A DNA stretch of 64,000 nucleotides from Clostridiales bacterium UBA7001 (GCA_002449785.1 DJXP01000004.1:1-64000), one strand, 5' to 3'; counted from the stretch's first letter, positions 21,901 through 29,500 are shown. Translations and numbers: made by a program. The notes: generated by a model not told the origin, from the letters alone.

Positions 21901-21962
21901 TTGCTGGAATAACATTAATTGCAGGAGGAATAATAGTAATTAAAAAGAAAATTTTAAAATAA
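12993..21962 (+). CDS. Giant surface protein B1 (tandem Cna-B-like domains, PPTG-type anchor)
   Basis: A 2,989-aa secreted protein. An N-terminal signal or anchor helix (about residues 10-30) is followed by a unique head (about 35-430) with GPFAIDYISSGRF, also present in B2. Then come about eight tandem Cna-B/SpaA-type beta domains (about 440-1625), each running from an 'I.IxK.I' strand through a Trp motif (WYGE.P.YTVEE-like) to a 'VTNT' end, and then two SdrD_B-like units (ELAGTVWEDENKD near 1640 and TGTVWEDNRKDNNYGQYDEG). The C-terminus has MPPTG (about 2950-2954), a membrane helix and KKKILK, resembling a variant LPXTG sorting signal. TTG at 12993 is chosen because it aligns with the ATG of B2 and GGTAGGTG lies 6 nt upstream; an in-frame GTG at 12984 overlaps A1. 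The terminator at 21999 ends the operon. Confidence 0.87.
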   Translation: MKKLRKYIIKIVLIMSLFLLSTTMFYKVSCFERFPYVHDSLKNKGNTKRWCCYHGGSLWGPGIIDVYDKWFFRDLPYGNQENTENIEITNETVLKVLNQLKDNDNISSTYIFVNESDYRALDEELGGYLEEVDEGNERVVETSEAMGHTLEEVELIKRKFYKFNKNAFAAKLDGYTVKDSGVGDATETYIAYHYDGYYGQGGSSSGAHAIPGAGQKLWWKTSAGDHNKTPGSGSPTDLTNEIKQWTSYIKAVTGESNPYPNSDKGFNLKNMPKWITSGKYQNPKAVFDAENQKYIIGPFAIDYISSGRFAKITNIEVYTDASNSPIETKVVGCDNMVGSFPAPNTEFYLQIDVIPNATKITNIHVDFDYDNAWSKYVIYYSPQGYETLEVSLLLLIKETTSWSRMDGDLVPFSLSIDEAHYLQGTVEKQEHSDAQDLAETESDWWTEHPTLDRKSSSHKATISIEKIIKGVNGETLSLADLGLDENSSPSFDFEINVAGNSKEIISVKPGETKTSKVYEWEGNTAPAFTVKESDNSSAIAKLNALGYEIGDINLKYETSSGGGTYNASTKIFSGRLPNEGNYITLNNTQIPSTTIHLTATNTKKPDSGGLKIVKKFEDYNISLADSNQTLLNELNSKIEELKNTKYNFDVQIYGDFEYKDENNNWVKCTTANEGYKRTVGVSFNEPWNSPEIRWYGEPPRYTVKEQTDSTGVTKVKSMTPNNGSSQMQSEGQLAKGQTVTVTALNELNVEKANIQIIKKVNFKGYIPLDSNDSNKENLKRIYAEEVRKHIFKFELNVENYYGYGSGNPSMKVDVPGTLGVWEEEGENIYFVITKTIEQEFIWAKGNNGLKYELIEKDDDKTTFTDATSNGMEITVTKEGKKVEGKLKPSGSDLVAEIQNTFINSVIDPEYDIKAINLYKMISNQEELKGKDYNFRVILRGKAFKYGDITYATDNPEKDIIIQLTNTPGDEYEVKNEQYSDTKVVTIQINQDELINNWTSEKISWCTFVDAPTYTIEELTQGTNLEESIINGENRLDTALGKEKMIEKLELMITGLGEPKENSTDAIYKSLLVKIKNQIENDDYDEGRSLFIIAKNIYDIPELKTKEGKIGIVKILKDQGLLSDDDIKKLEFSFDIQIGNNVPYNVKLKYDEDENKNCLYKINNEYYWIYTSDKITWMEGEPTPKYSVEEKDGNSSEYGIVFDSIDSITKNTINSNSDHIITGDVSTELIYNDNEEEKNKENYLDFITEENNKRNVIKNLIEQNKIRDITDLITVSNKIDTNNGKNEGTLSIRKDVTNGSLINKDFNFKVTISGKYIYAGPDGDENIDGKKEFEINVKGGQKTSLTGIKWYGTAPTYLVEEIDNDYSESEGNRTWTGTFVDKDEGNPEGEIVVIAENGPENASGSISLQKTVIGGNVSGNEKYAFKIEIEGKEPYTVTIGPNDNIDLGKFTWDKNQEPPKYKITEINIPAGSKFVSITGTNGTSNDAEHSVSGSLINNENVQVVCTNTIDGGPKENEGKFKVEKKVAQNPKGGVDLTKKTFTIKMLISGTFTINSENIVNGTYEITKEVNANSVYESPTIKWYGDNKPVVTVSEELDLEGDDKGWRLLGISNNNVQLKSGNSTLITVTNELPEYTVIDLTLELAGTVWEDENKDVKGESAKADGIRTSEEKLIEGVEVYVYKNYKNGKRELATIYDNFEGAVITQPIITDKTGHWDAPRVKISDEGYLKDYSFDVEFVYDGQTYEPTKFLALTNNSISKLKNGAKGKRLEQLNNYNSTTTNSQKASIYKNSTTGKRDYYQFSSMALDADRNEVNNRIAEVKGYTAIDGNGNTTGIVVSNTGKENYVYYKAKNVGTNNSRVISEIQTLNSDKTALDLFKAKARTSVGNLTYAFDNQMVISTVDRKITGQGLQTTINAKATYNYCLNINLGLTKRQEADVEAQKDLVSADVIVKDKRMTYNFNKLSDRVNDISQGIVKRTGIEGLDAQNITYTLGLYKTDYYYRAEMYKASENYEAINNFYNKIYPNEGIDATNMEIYLNYKITIYNGSSSKYLAKINSVEDYYENSLELVTTKVDKYIKNKNGTEKDGAEKEEIVRSGPRLFNKSGNFTYDREISYNVVETNIKSSDGITYNKLKFDLPNGENVIKSGQKLEIYLTLKAEADSIEEVKTTLDSYELRNNQKSNIVEISSYSILDKDNNIQGKIDRDSAPSNVDIINRNEKSWYEEDTDEAPRLELGFVENSKTVTGTVWEDNRKDNNYGQYDEGKEALIGGLTTQMVEKVKIQNQENSDLIYTEYDFVWPTNVPLNDLNGRTIEDLTGFSSTVETSRGIHHDDGSVTDVGNYTFTGVPTGNYTVRFLYGNNKLALDNTSKISGDPEALKPDGSRWSNNDQILTANYDNDQIGRTPAVYNGQDYQSTAYQAGFAQTDGDRYIVNEWHNFKNTSLNDALVSDARDSEPRRLELIANSETITNVNGEILGSANYKNASHDDLYNMFYMYADTAKLNLNYDNLSEDLGIDGRVGGNESKTSKYANKNSVQVDVNHTDYNVTRIDFGLVERPENTTILDKEISEIKIITNDGKTIFDGIYHTNYKVVNEGDRKNYLVKLAKIDNNYLVAETVLDKDNSIGIDVLQALNKKETKWGERPINEGTQNFRYINIEERILQGTTIEIKYNMYALNASENDYTSTILDEIDLDKEHKKDGSDIEQGNTDYRIRTSSEIKGKLLELAKESYENSYTSKNKEAIISDDTYKIGSYLGEYYYRHTPNDKDKIVTTKVRQVVDYIDNNGEFKSDNNSSVDNSWKKTTITELNGNGIKADRLLRNDILAFYEILDKYGIRYINEDNSNIVLSIDSQNNTTGSLNNNGFEKELVPYSYSDNFEHYSSMIGLTVNKAVSAEDDADNLTYDNLAEIVKYENSVGRRNVTAVPGNSTPILGEFIGGIKEIDSSATELITFMPPTGIEVEDTMQNQVIIAVLAGITLIAGGIIVIKKKILK

Positions 21963-21998
21963 AAATATAACCTTTTAATTACTACAAATAACATAAAA

Positions 21999-22033
21999 AG
22001 TCACTTGAAACAGTAGTTTTAAGTGGCTTTTTC
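21999..22033 (+). terminator. Terminator of surface operon 1
   Basis: Twelve-pair stem AGTCACTTGAAA / TTTTAAGTGGCT with a 6-nt loop, followed by TTTTTCT. Confidence 0.85.
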
Positions 22034-22075
22034 TAATGAAAAATTTACAATATGTCAAAAAATGAGCCTAAAAAC

Positions 22076-22103
22076 TTGAAAAAAAGGAAAAATGTGGTAT
22101 AAT
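22076..22103 (+). promoter_or_regulatory. Promoter of the foreign lipoprotein gene
   Basis: TTGAAA at 22076-22081, a 16-nt spacer and TATAAT at 22098-22103. The ACTTGAAAAA context is like that of other native promoters here, so the promoter may be native even though the downstream gene is GC-rich. Confidence 0.55.
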
Positions 22104-22148
22104 AATAATGAGGTGCATAGCATATTTGCGCTTCATGTAGCAAAAAAT

Positions 22149-22186
22149 GTCTCTGCTCAACCGAGCAACTGATAAAGAGCAGAGAC
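22149..22186 (+). promoter_or_regulatory. Leader hairpin before the lipoprotein gene
   Basis: Perfect 10-bp inverted repeat GTCTCTGCTC / GAGCAGAGAC with an 18-nt loop, plus an alternative 4-bp hairpin GCTCaaccGAGC nested in it. It ends 18 nt before the AGGAGG of the gene. It could be a regulatory leader or part of the imported segment. No known riboswitch is recognised. Confidence 0.5.
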
Positions 22187-22212
22187 TGTTTCCGAAGAAA
22201 GGAGGATACATT

Positions 22213-22635
22213 ATGAAAAAGAATCTTCGGAAATTAATGATGACTATTGTCATCATTGCCGTATTCGCTTTTGTTAGCGGTTGCGGTAAGACGCAGCAGG
22301 AACAGGCCGATACACAGCAGGAGGCTGTAGAGACCACTACCGAACAGACTGCAGAGGCTGCAACACAGGAGGCTGTCGAGGCCGATACACAGGAGCAGGC
22401 CGTTGAGGCCACTACCGAACAGACTGCAGAGGCTGCAACACAGGAGGTCGTCGAGGCCACTACCGAGCAGGTGGCAGAAGAAGCCACCACTGAAGAGGCC
22501 AAAGCTGAGTATGACGAAAAAACTCATCGGGTTTACTTCCCCGATGGGTTGTACTTCAATTGGGAGCATGAAGATGCTCCCACTGAAGAAGAGTTAGAAG
22601 ATCTTCTTCAGTTTTGGAAGGAGCACACCGAGTGA
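22213..22635 (+). CDS. Small Thr/Glu/Ala-rich lipoprotein, compositionally foreign
   Basis: A 140-aa lipoprotein. It has a signal peptide with lipobox VSGC (Cys about 21), then a low-complexity region of TTEQTAEAATQEAVE-type repeats built on two 39-bp direct DNA copies (22334-22372 and 22409-22447). It ends in a short conserved-looking tail with HRVYFPDGLYFNWEHEDAP. AAGGAGG lies 8 nt before the ATG. Codon use is unlike every neighbour: GCC, GAC, CAG and ACC are common and the gene is far more GC-rich than its surroundings. It uses CGG twice (codons 6 and 106), a codon otherwise absent from zero-frame coding in the window. Lateral acquisition is likely, though a chimeric assembly should be excluded. 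The function is unknown; Lgt is encoded at 62085. Confidence 0.75.
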   Translation: MKKNLRKLMMTIVIIAVFAFVSGCGKTQQEQADTQQEAVETTTEQTAEAATQEAVEADTQEQAVEATTEQTAEAATQEVVEATTEQVAEEATTEEAKAEYDEKTHRVYFPDGLYFNWEHEDAPTEEELEDLLQFWKEHTE

Positions 22636-22640
22636 GGTGG

Positions 22641-22669
22641 GGGGGGATTTTGCTGAAGCAAATCCCCCC
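22641..22669 (+). terminator. GC-rich hairpin after the foreign lipoprotein gene
   Basis: GGGGGGATTTTGC / GCAAATCCCCCC with a TGAA loop and one bulged T. It is very stable but is not followed by a T-run, so termination is likely but not classical. Confidence 0.6.
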
Positions 22670-22896
22670 GTTGCTACTTATAATTTTTATAATAAACAAT
22701 TATACAAATACAATATAGATTGAAAAAATGGATTAAGAAATGTATATAAATTAAGATATTATAATGCATACTTCTAAATGTAATAAAATTTTGTTTTAAA
22801 ATATTCGTAATTGATGACATTGAAGTAAATTTATAGAATTATAAAATAGTTACATTTCTTTATCTTAATAATTAGTTATACGAGGATGTTATATTT

Positions 22897-24873
22897 ATGA
22901 AATATTCAGGGAAAAAAATATCATATTTAATAGCCACCGGATTAATAACGCTTTGCTTAACATCCTCTAATAATTCTAATGCATTAAACAATAGTTTATT
23001 TCTGCAGACAAAATTAGAAGAAAATGAATCTAAAACAATAATACATGTACCAAATGAGATATATGATGAAATAAGAAATAGGTTAAAAGATGAAACAATT
23101 ATATTAGACGGAAATTTTTCAGATTATATTTCTGGAATAAATATAGATTATAATCATATTAAAGTTATATTAGTTAACGGTGATGTTATTGAGGAAAATA
23201 TTAAACCTCCTAAAACTATTAATTTTTCAATGTTTTTAAAAGAACCGGGACAATCTATTCAAATAAGTGATTTAAATTTAGATTCTTTTGAAATAAAGAA
23301 CTCAATTATAGATAAATATATGTCTGAAAATCCTAAAGATGCGTTGAATAATATTTTAAATGATGATAATCGAGAATCTTTTCCTCAAATTTCACTTTCA
23401 AATCTTTCTGTTAATGGAGAATTTAAGACAATTTCAAATAACATTATTAAATCAGATGATTCTAACAATTGGCTTAATGGAATTGACTTATCCAATTGTA
23501 GAAAAATATGGATTTCAAACGGAAAAATCGATGATGATTTTTTGTCTTCTATAAATAATAATGGATTTCTAGATAGTTTAATTTTTACTAATTGTGAATT
23601 TATGAATAATAATTTTTCAATTGATTCTCAAACATTGAGAGTTTTGTATTTTGATCCAACAAATGATAGCAATATTAATCAAGTAAATCTTTCAAAGTGT
23701 CCAAATTTACAAATTTGTTCGATTGGAACGGGGACTGCACTAACAAGTATTGATGGACTAAAAAACAATTCACGAATAAGAATGTTATCGTTTGGAAGAC
23801 CTAGTTTTCATACCAAGTATAAAAGTTTTGATAAATCTTTTGAAGAAATGACTAATAGCTCTGCCATTCCAATATCACAAGAAGAATTGGGTGAATATGG
23901 CATAGGCTCACCTATGAATACCTTTATAGAGGATATTTCAGCAATACAAAATATGCAAGATTTAGAAGTAATAGATATTACTGCATTAAATTGTGTTTCA
24001 GCGGAGACTTTATTTGAAACAGTAAAAAAACTACCTAATTTGAAGGCTATTGTTGGTTTAGAGGTTAATAATGCAATTATGTATTCAGACCAATTAGTTA
24101 CCTATTGTAATCAAAATAATATAAGACATCCATTTACAGATAGAAGCAAAAAAATAAAGGAAAAAATTGAAGAAATTATTTCTGAAATTATTATACCAGG
24201 TATGTCTGACAGGGAAAAGATTGAAGCAATAACTAGATATATAGTTAATAATGTAACCTATAATTTTGATGCATTAAACGATGATAATAATTCTCCTGAA
24301 ATGATAAGAAAAACATGGGGAGAAAAATTAGATATTATTTTTGAAGGAACGGGAGTTTGTGATGGATATGAAGCATTTACACATGCACTTTTACAAGCTG
24401 CAAAAGTGAAATCATATCGTGAGGAAGGATATGCACATACTTGGGAATTAGTATATTTGAATGGGAAATATTATCAATTAGATACAACTAAATTAGATTA
24501 TTTTTTAGATGGAAAAAATGATATTGAATTAGAAGAAGGAATGCCATATTATTTAAATGATGAAGATAGTGATACATATCAAGATGCATATATTACAATT
24601 GACAAAGAACAGAAAGGTATCTATCAGTCTGTTTTAAAAGAGATATTATCATACCTTGGAGTTTTATATGATATAGATGAAGAAACATGTACTAAAAATA
24701 AATTTTCGAATGAGAAATCTAAAATAATATCATTGAGATTAATTGATAGTTTATGTAATTCGTGGTCTATAAATGAATTCCAATCATTTATAGATGGTTA
24801 TCATGATAAAATAGAAACTGAAAGCAGTAGAATAGTTAGGGAAGATACTGATGGGAGATGCTTATATGGATAA
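22897..24873 (+). CDS. Secreted transglutaminase-like protein with leucine-rich-like region
   Basis: A 658-aa protein with an N-terminal hydrophobic signal segment (about residues 8-25), a long middle region (about 150-420) with short repeating 'L..L.I..C....L' patterns suggesting LRR-like folding, and a C-terminal transglutaminase-core domain (about 435-545). The expected triad is visible: Cys488 in GTGVCDGYEAF, His514 in YAHTWELVYL and Asp529 in YQLDTTKLDY. Such domains act as peptidases, isopeptide-forming enzymes or inactive binding modules. It sits between the two surface-protein operons, so an action on surface proteins or wall peptides is an inference from position only. GAGG lies 12-13 nt before the ATG, rather far. 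The stop overlaps the next gene. Confidence 0.8.
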   Translation: MKYSGKKISYLIATGLITLCLTSSNNSNALNNSLFLQTKLEENESKTIIHVPNEIYDEIRNRLKDETIILDGNFSDYISGINIDYNHIKVILVNGDVIEENIKPPKTINFSMFLKEPGQSIQISDLNLDSFEIKNSIIDKYMSENPKDALNNILNDDNRESFPQISLSNLSVNGEFKTISNNIIKSDDSNNWLNGIDLSNCRKIWISNGKIDDDFLSSINNNGFLDSLIFTNCEFMNNNFSIDSQTLRVLYFDPTNDSNINQVNLSKCPNLQICSIGTGTALTSIDGLKNNSRIRMLSFGRPSFHTKYKSFDKSFEEMTNSSAIPISQEELGEYGIGSPMNTFIEDISAIQNMQDLEVIDITALNCVSAETLFETVKKLPNLKAIVGLEVNNAIMYSDQLVTYCNQNNIRHPFTDRSKKIKEKIEEIISEIIIPGMSDREKIEAITRYIVNNVTYNFDALNDDNNSPEMIRKTWGEKLDIIFEGTGVCDGYEAFTHALLQAAKVKSYREEGYAHTWELVYLNGKYYQLDTTKLDYFLDGKNDIELEEGMPYYLNDEDSDTYQDAYITIDKEQKGIYQSVLKEILSYLGVLYDIDEETCTKNKFSNEKSKIISLRLIDSLCNSWSINEFQSFIDGYHDKIETESSRIVREDTDGRCLYG

Positions 24874-25105
24874 AATGCAAATTAAAAATTCATGCGTAGA
24901 AGTTATTCAAATACTAGAGTATGCTCCGCTTGAGGTGAAAAATAAAATTCCGTATAAATTACTTGAAAAAATTAAAGAAAATGCGTCAAAAACACATATA
25001 TGGAAATATAATAAAAATAAAAAATTATCAGAGCAAGAATGTTCAATATATACAAAAATGATTCTTGAGTATATTTATATCAAATATTTAAACAATATAA
25101 AATAA
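24866..25105 (+). CDS. Small protein of unknown function coupled to the transglutaminase gene
   Basis: A 79-aa protein starting MDKMQIKNSCVEVIQILEYA and containing PLEVKNKIPYKLLEKIKENA and a Lys-rich segment. It is predicted helical, with no membrane segment. The ATG at 24866 follows GGGAG by 8 nt; an in-frame ATG at 24851 precedes that site. It overlaps the end of the transglutaminase-like gene by 8 nt, indicating translational coupling. The pattern 'VLEYAPLEVKNKIP..LLEKIKENA' looks like small cytoplasmic proteins common in clostridial genomes, but I cannot name a function. Confidence 0.65.
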   Translation: MDKMQIKNSCVEVIQILEYAPLEVKNKIPYKLLEKIKENASKTHIWKYNKNKKLSEQECSIYTKMILEYIYIKYLNNIK

Positions 25106-25193
25106 TTGACTAAGAGACATCATTTATAGTTCGAATTTCTGTACTTAGAGGACCCTCTTTTGAATATACTAAAATAAATATATAAAAATAAAA

Positions 25194-25241
25194 AGCTTAT
25201 GTTGTATCTATCATAAAATAGTATATACATAAGCTATTTTT
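25194..25241 (+). terminator. Terminator after the transglutaminase operon
   Basis: AGCTTATGT / ACATAAGCT perfect 9-bp outer stem with a further TAT/ATA pairing inside, followed by ATTTTTAT. Confidence 0.75.
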
Positions 25242-25296
25242 ATAATATAAATTTAGCTTTTAATATTTTTCTGGATTTTTATTTACTATGAATATT

Positions 25297-25415
25297 AGTC
25301 GTTTTTTCTAATTACAAGTCTTATCTTAGCATAGTGTTTTGAAAAAAATAATAATACAATTCACAGTCAAAATTATTTTATACAAAATGAAAAATGGCTG
25401 TGAATAATAACGACT
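25297..25415. other. Nested inverted repeats, possible structured RNA or decayed element
   Basis: ATTCACAG (25359-25366) pairs with CTGTGAAT (25398-25405), and outside it AGTCGTT (25297-25303) pairs with AACGACT (25409-25415). There is no gene in the 25106-25500 gap apart from this structure and the terminator. Confidence 0.35.
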
Positions 25416-25550
25416 TAAATCAAGAGAATAAATATACATTTGTAGAAAAATAAATCTTAAAAATCTCTTGCAAAAAATTAGTCTAATGGTAAAATAATAA
25501 TGTATAAAATATTTAATATACAAAAACAAAAGAAAAGAATGATTATAAAA

Positions 25551-25918
25551 ATGAAAAAACAACATGTAATAATGCTAGTTGTAGTAATAGTAATTGTAAT
25601 AGCAATTTGCTTAATAATGATTTTTAGTGGGAATAAATCAAAGCAAGGACAAGATAATAATTCAAATGCGGTTGAATTTAATCCTGAAACTGATTAGGTG
25701 AGACAGTTGATGCTGTTAATCACAATCTAGTTGATGTTTTACAAGAACAAGAAGGAGAAAATCCAGAAGCAAATCCTGAAGCTAACTCTGAAGTAGTAGA
25801 AGAAAATACAGAAGAAACATCAGAAGTTACTTCTGATGAAGCTGAAACTGAAACTACTGAAGAAGTTGAAACTGAAGTGAATCTTGATGCTGAAGTTGAA
25901 GAAGAAAGTGAAGGATAA
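25551..25918 (+). pseudogene. Frameshifted membrane-anchored acidic protein
   Basis: The first part (48 aa) starts MKKQHVIMLVVVIVIVIAIC, a single membrane helix, and ends at TAG 25695-25697 after EFNPETD. The sequence continues without stops in the -1 frame from about 25694 to TAA 25916-25918, giving GETVDAVNHNLVDVLQEQ and then a long Glu/Thr/Val-rich acidic tail. The second part has no start codon near its beginning, so the two belong to one gene broken by an indel, or joined by recoding. No CGG is present here, unlike the two +1 sites elsewhere. Other in-frame starts exist at 25500 and 25539, none with a good Shine-Dalgarno sequence. The product would be a short anchored acidic protein; its function is unknown. 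Confidence 0.55.
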
Positions 25919-25922
25919 GTGT

Positions 25923-25950
25923 CAGACAGTGGGACTTAGGTTCTTGTCTG
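25923..25950. repeat. Palindromic intergenic element (GGGAC family)
   Basis: Ends CAGACA / TGTCTG pair, with an inner GGAC / GTTC stem and a TTAG loop; a 2-nt bulge separates the two stems. A partial copy in the opposite orientation is at 6527-6554. It follows the stop of the broken acidic gene by 4 nt. Confidence 0.6.
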
Positions 25951-26035
25951 AAAAAATAAAAATGAAAATAAGTTAGTATAAATAAAAATACCTTTTTAGA
26001 AAAAATACTAAAGAGGTATTTTTAATTTTAAAAGA

Positions 26036-26104
26036 GTGTCCCTTAAGTACAAAAAATTGGACTTTAAGGAACGTCCCTTAGTCCAAAACTTACTTAGGGA
26101 ACAG
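26036..26104. repeat. Compound palindromic element (GGGAC family)
   Basis: The outer arms are TGTCCCTTAAGT and the imperfect complement ending in ACTTAGGGAACA. The inner palindrome is GGACTttAAGG / CCTTAGTCC. It shares the CCCTTA/GGACTTA words with 25923-25950. There is no coding potential. Confidence 0.6.
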
Positions 26105-26451
26105 CAGAATACAGGATTTTTTTCTTTCAAAACCTCATTTTTTGTAATCAAAATTTTATATTATTCTTTTAACTTTTATTCGAAATATAACTTCCGTATG
26201 TAATTATGAAATAAAAAAAATACGAAAATGTTCCTGAAATATTTTTGTAATTGATTATTGCTTTAAAATAAGCTAAAATTCTAATGATATTATATAAATA
26301 TTAGGTTAATTTAATACAAAAATATGTAATAAATTACATAAAATGACAAAAAAGTGAACATAAAAAGTATTGCTTTTTGCAAAAAAGCATATATATAAGT
26401 AAAAAATAAAATAAAAAAATTGAAAAAAAGTCAAAAAAACCCTAAAAATAC

Positions 26452-26480
26452 TTGAAAAAGTTGACATAACGGTGTATAAT
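26452..26480 (+). promoter_or_regulatory. Promoter of surface operon 2
   Basis: TTGAAA at 26452-26457, a 17-nt spacer and TATAAT at 26475-26480, in the same ACTTGAAAAA context as at 1469 and 22076. The 5' leader of about 85 nt contains a weak hairpin TAGTGTT / AATACTA. Confidence 0.7.
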
Positions 26481-26572
26481 ATTAAGTGTAGTGTTTAATG
26501 GAATACTATGTTTTATAAAAATATATAAAATATTATAAGTAAAAAATTGTTATTATAGGAGGAATTAAGATT

Positions 26573-29500
26573 ATGCTAAAAAGTAACATTCAAAAGAAAT
26601 TACTAGCTATAATCCTAATATTTACACTAACTTTTGCAAACTTTGCTGTAGTTACAAAAGCATATGCAACAAGTTTTGCAGAAACAATTTTTGGCACAAA
26701 TTCAGACACTGGTCATAAGAATATTGAATTTGATGCTTATTTTGAAACCGAAGGGAATAAAGTAACTTCGGTTATTAGTGATGTAAATAATAAAGATTTA
26801 GCTATTAAATTTGATTTAGGAGTAAGAGATAGTGGTTATTTAAAAAATGCTAAAGTCGAATTACTTGGATCAGATGAAAACAAATTGAATTTTGAAGTTG
26901 AAAAATACGAAGAAAATTCAATAACTGCTGAAAAAGAAGTAAAAAAATCAGTAGAAAAAATTGAAGTGGAGAATACATCAGAAAATGTAATTGAAGAAAA
27001 TCTTATAGAAGAAACAGAAAATAATGAAATTACAGAAATTACTGAAATTAATTCGAAAGATTCTGAAAATGTTATCTCAGAAAATGATATATCAAAAATT
27101 AATGAAGAAGATAATTCAGAAATTACTATTAATGATGAAACAAATTCAGTTACAAATGAAATCAGTGAAGAAGTAGAAAATTCAGTAGCCAATGAAAATG
27201 TTTCAAGTGATGAAAATGAAGTAATTAAAGATGAAGAAATTAATACAACAAGTGAAGAAACAGAAACTGAAGAAGAAATAATTGAGAACATATTTAATTC
27301 TGAATATGTTCAAAACTTTGAAGATAATGTTTTAACATTTGTTCAAATTAATAGTACATCAGATGTAAGCATCGATTTACCAATAAGGTACAAAAATGAA
27401 GCATATGTATCTAATGATGAAATATCAAATGATGTTACAGTTAGATTTAGCGGTATATATGTAGATAGTCAAGGTAAAGAAATTGCAGTTGAAAAAGAAG
27501 AAGTTTTAACTGTTTCTTGGAAAGATGAAAGAGATATAAATGTTGAATCTGGTGTTACAAAATATATAGATTTTGGAGCAGGAGTTATTTTACAAACAAT
27601 AGTAAGAGTAGATTCAAGCAAAAATGGAAATAGGTTACCAATTAAATCTACTACTATTGAAGCAAAAGCTCCTATTTTAGCTGGTATAGCACCTAATAAT
27701 GTAGTAGTAGTAGCTAATAGCTTAGAAGGAACTAATGGTGAAAATGCTGGAAATCTTACATTTAATGAAAATAATTGGTCTTATAATAACGAAGAAAATA
27801 AAGTTTTAATAAATGTAGAAAATAATTCAAAAGTAGTTAAAGAAAGTGAATATAGTGAAGAATTCTTAAAAGATGGTGAAAAAGAAAAAGAAGGATATTA
27901 TAATGCAAATGGTGTTGATGAATATTTAATAACATATACATATTCAAATATAAGCATTGATAATATTGAAGAAATAACAGATTCTGAAATAAAAATAAAT
28001 GTACTTAATATCGCAGATGGATTATTTTTAAATGAAAATAGTTATAGATATGAATTAGGAACTAATAAAGGAGAAATTGTTTCATTTAACAAGGTAAATG
28101 AAACAGTTGAAATTTCAAAAGCATATGAATATATAAACTATAGTAACAATAATAAATATGAAATAGAACTTGCGAATGATGCAGTTATAAACGTATCTTA
28201 TAAAGATATAATAAAAGATTTAAAATTGGAAGATGTATCAAATAAATATATAGATAAAGAAGGAAATGAAATAGAAACAGATGATACATATTATAAAAGA
28301 ATAGAAATATCTAAAGAAAACTTTGATAAGATGCTAGGAGATGCGGGTGAAATCAAAGTATTAGATGAACAAGGAAATGAAATAGGAATTATAAATAATT
28401 CTACAGTAGCAAATGAAGAAGGAAATATAGTTTTAAATATAGAAGGAAGATATTCAAAATTAAATTATGAAATAACAAAACCAATAGCAGAAGGAAACAT
28501 AGTAATAAGAAATATTAAAGTATTATCAGATTTAAGTATAGATAAATCTGGATTAATAAACATGGCAAAAATAGCATCAAAAACAAAATTAAAAGCAGAT
28601 TATGAATATGTAGAAGAAACAGTAGAAGTAGAAGAAAAAGAAATAGAAACAGAATTAAAAGATACATCAAGTAGAGCTAATATAATATTAGATAGAGAAA
28701 GTTTATCAACACTTTCATTAAATGAAAATGTAGAAATAAGAATAGATTTAAATAATGCTAGATTAGAATCAGACATATATGGACATTCAGTATTTGAAAT
28801 AGAATTACCAGAATATATAGAATCTTTAGAAATAACAAATACAAAAATGTTATATGGAGAAGGATTAGAAATAACAGATATTGTAGCAGAAGGAAGAATA
28901 ATAAGAATAACAGTAGATGGAGTACAAAAAGAAATAAATACTGGTGAATTAAATTCAACAAATATAGTAATGAATGCAAATATAAAAGTAAACTTATATA
29001 CACCAGCTAAGAAAGAGCAAGTAAAATTAAGATATACAAATGATGAAGCTACAAACTATGAAAATAATGGAGAAGATGCTTATGAAGTAAGTTATTCAGC
29101 ACCTACTGGACTTGTAGCAGTAAATAGCATAGAAGGATATAATAATGAAGCAAAAATACAATCAGTAAGACAAGGAAAGAAAACAGATTTAATAGATATA
29201 TATGCAGAAAGAAAAGAAGCTACTCAAGAGATTATAGTAATGAATAATAATGGAAATGAGATATCAAATGTAAAAATACTAGGAAGATTTCCATTTAAAG
29301 GAGCACAAGACATATTAACAGGAGACAATTTAGGAACAACGCTAGACGCAAGAATATTATCAGGAATAACAGGAGATGAAAGAAATAGAGGAAACTTTAA
29401 AATATATTATTCAGAAAACGGAGAAGCAACAGAAGAATTAGAAAACAGTGAAAATGGATGGCAAGAAGAAGTAGAAAGTTTAGAAAATATAAAATCATAT

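Larger units (their letters stand above)
25919..26572. other. Long non-coding region upstream of surface operon 2
   Basis: About 650 bp holding two palindromic elements, a very AT-rich stretch and the operon 2 promoter. No gene of supportable length is seen. Confidence 0.6.

Noticed and set aside
22068..22502. Minus-strand frame rich in Ser/Ala/Cys/Val opposite the lipoprotein repeats
   Set aside because: It is the antisense of GC-rich repeats; no start signal, and the plus-strand lipoprotein explains the sequence.
6958..26255. GTAATTGAT upstream of three surface-region units (6958, 22807, 26247), possible operator
   Set aside because: The word is short and A/T-rich; about one chance copy per strand is expected in the window, and distances to the start codons differ widely (about 80 to 320 nt).
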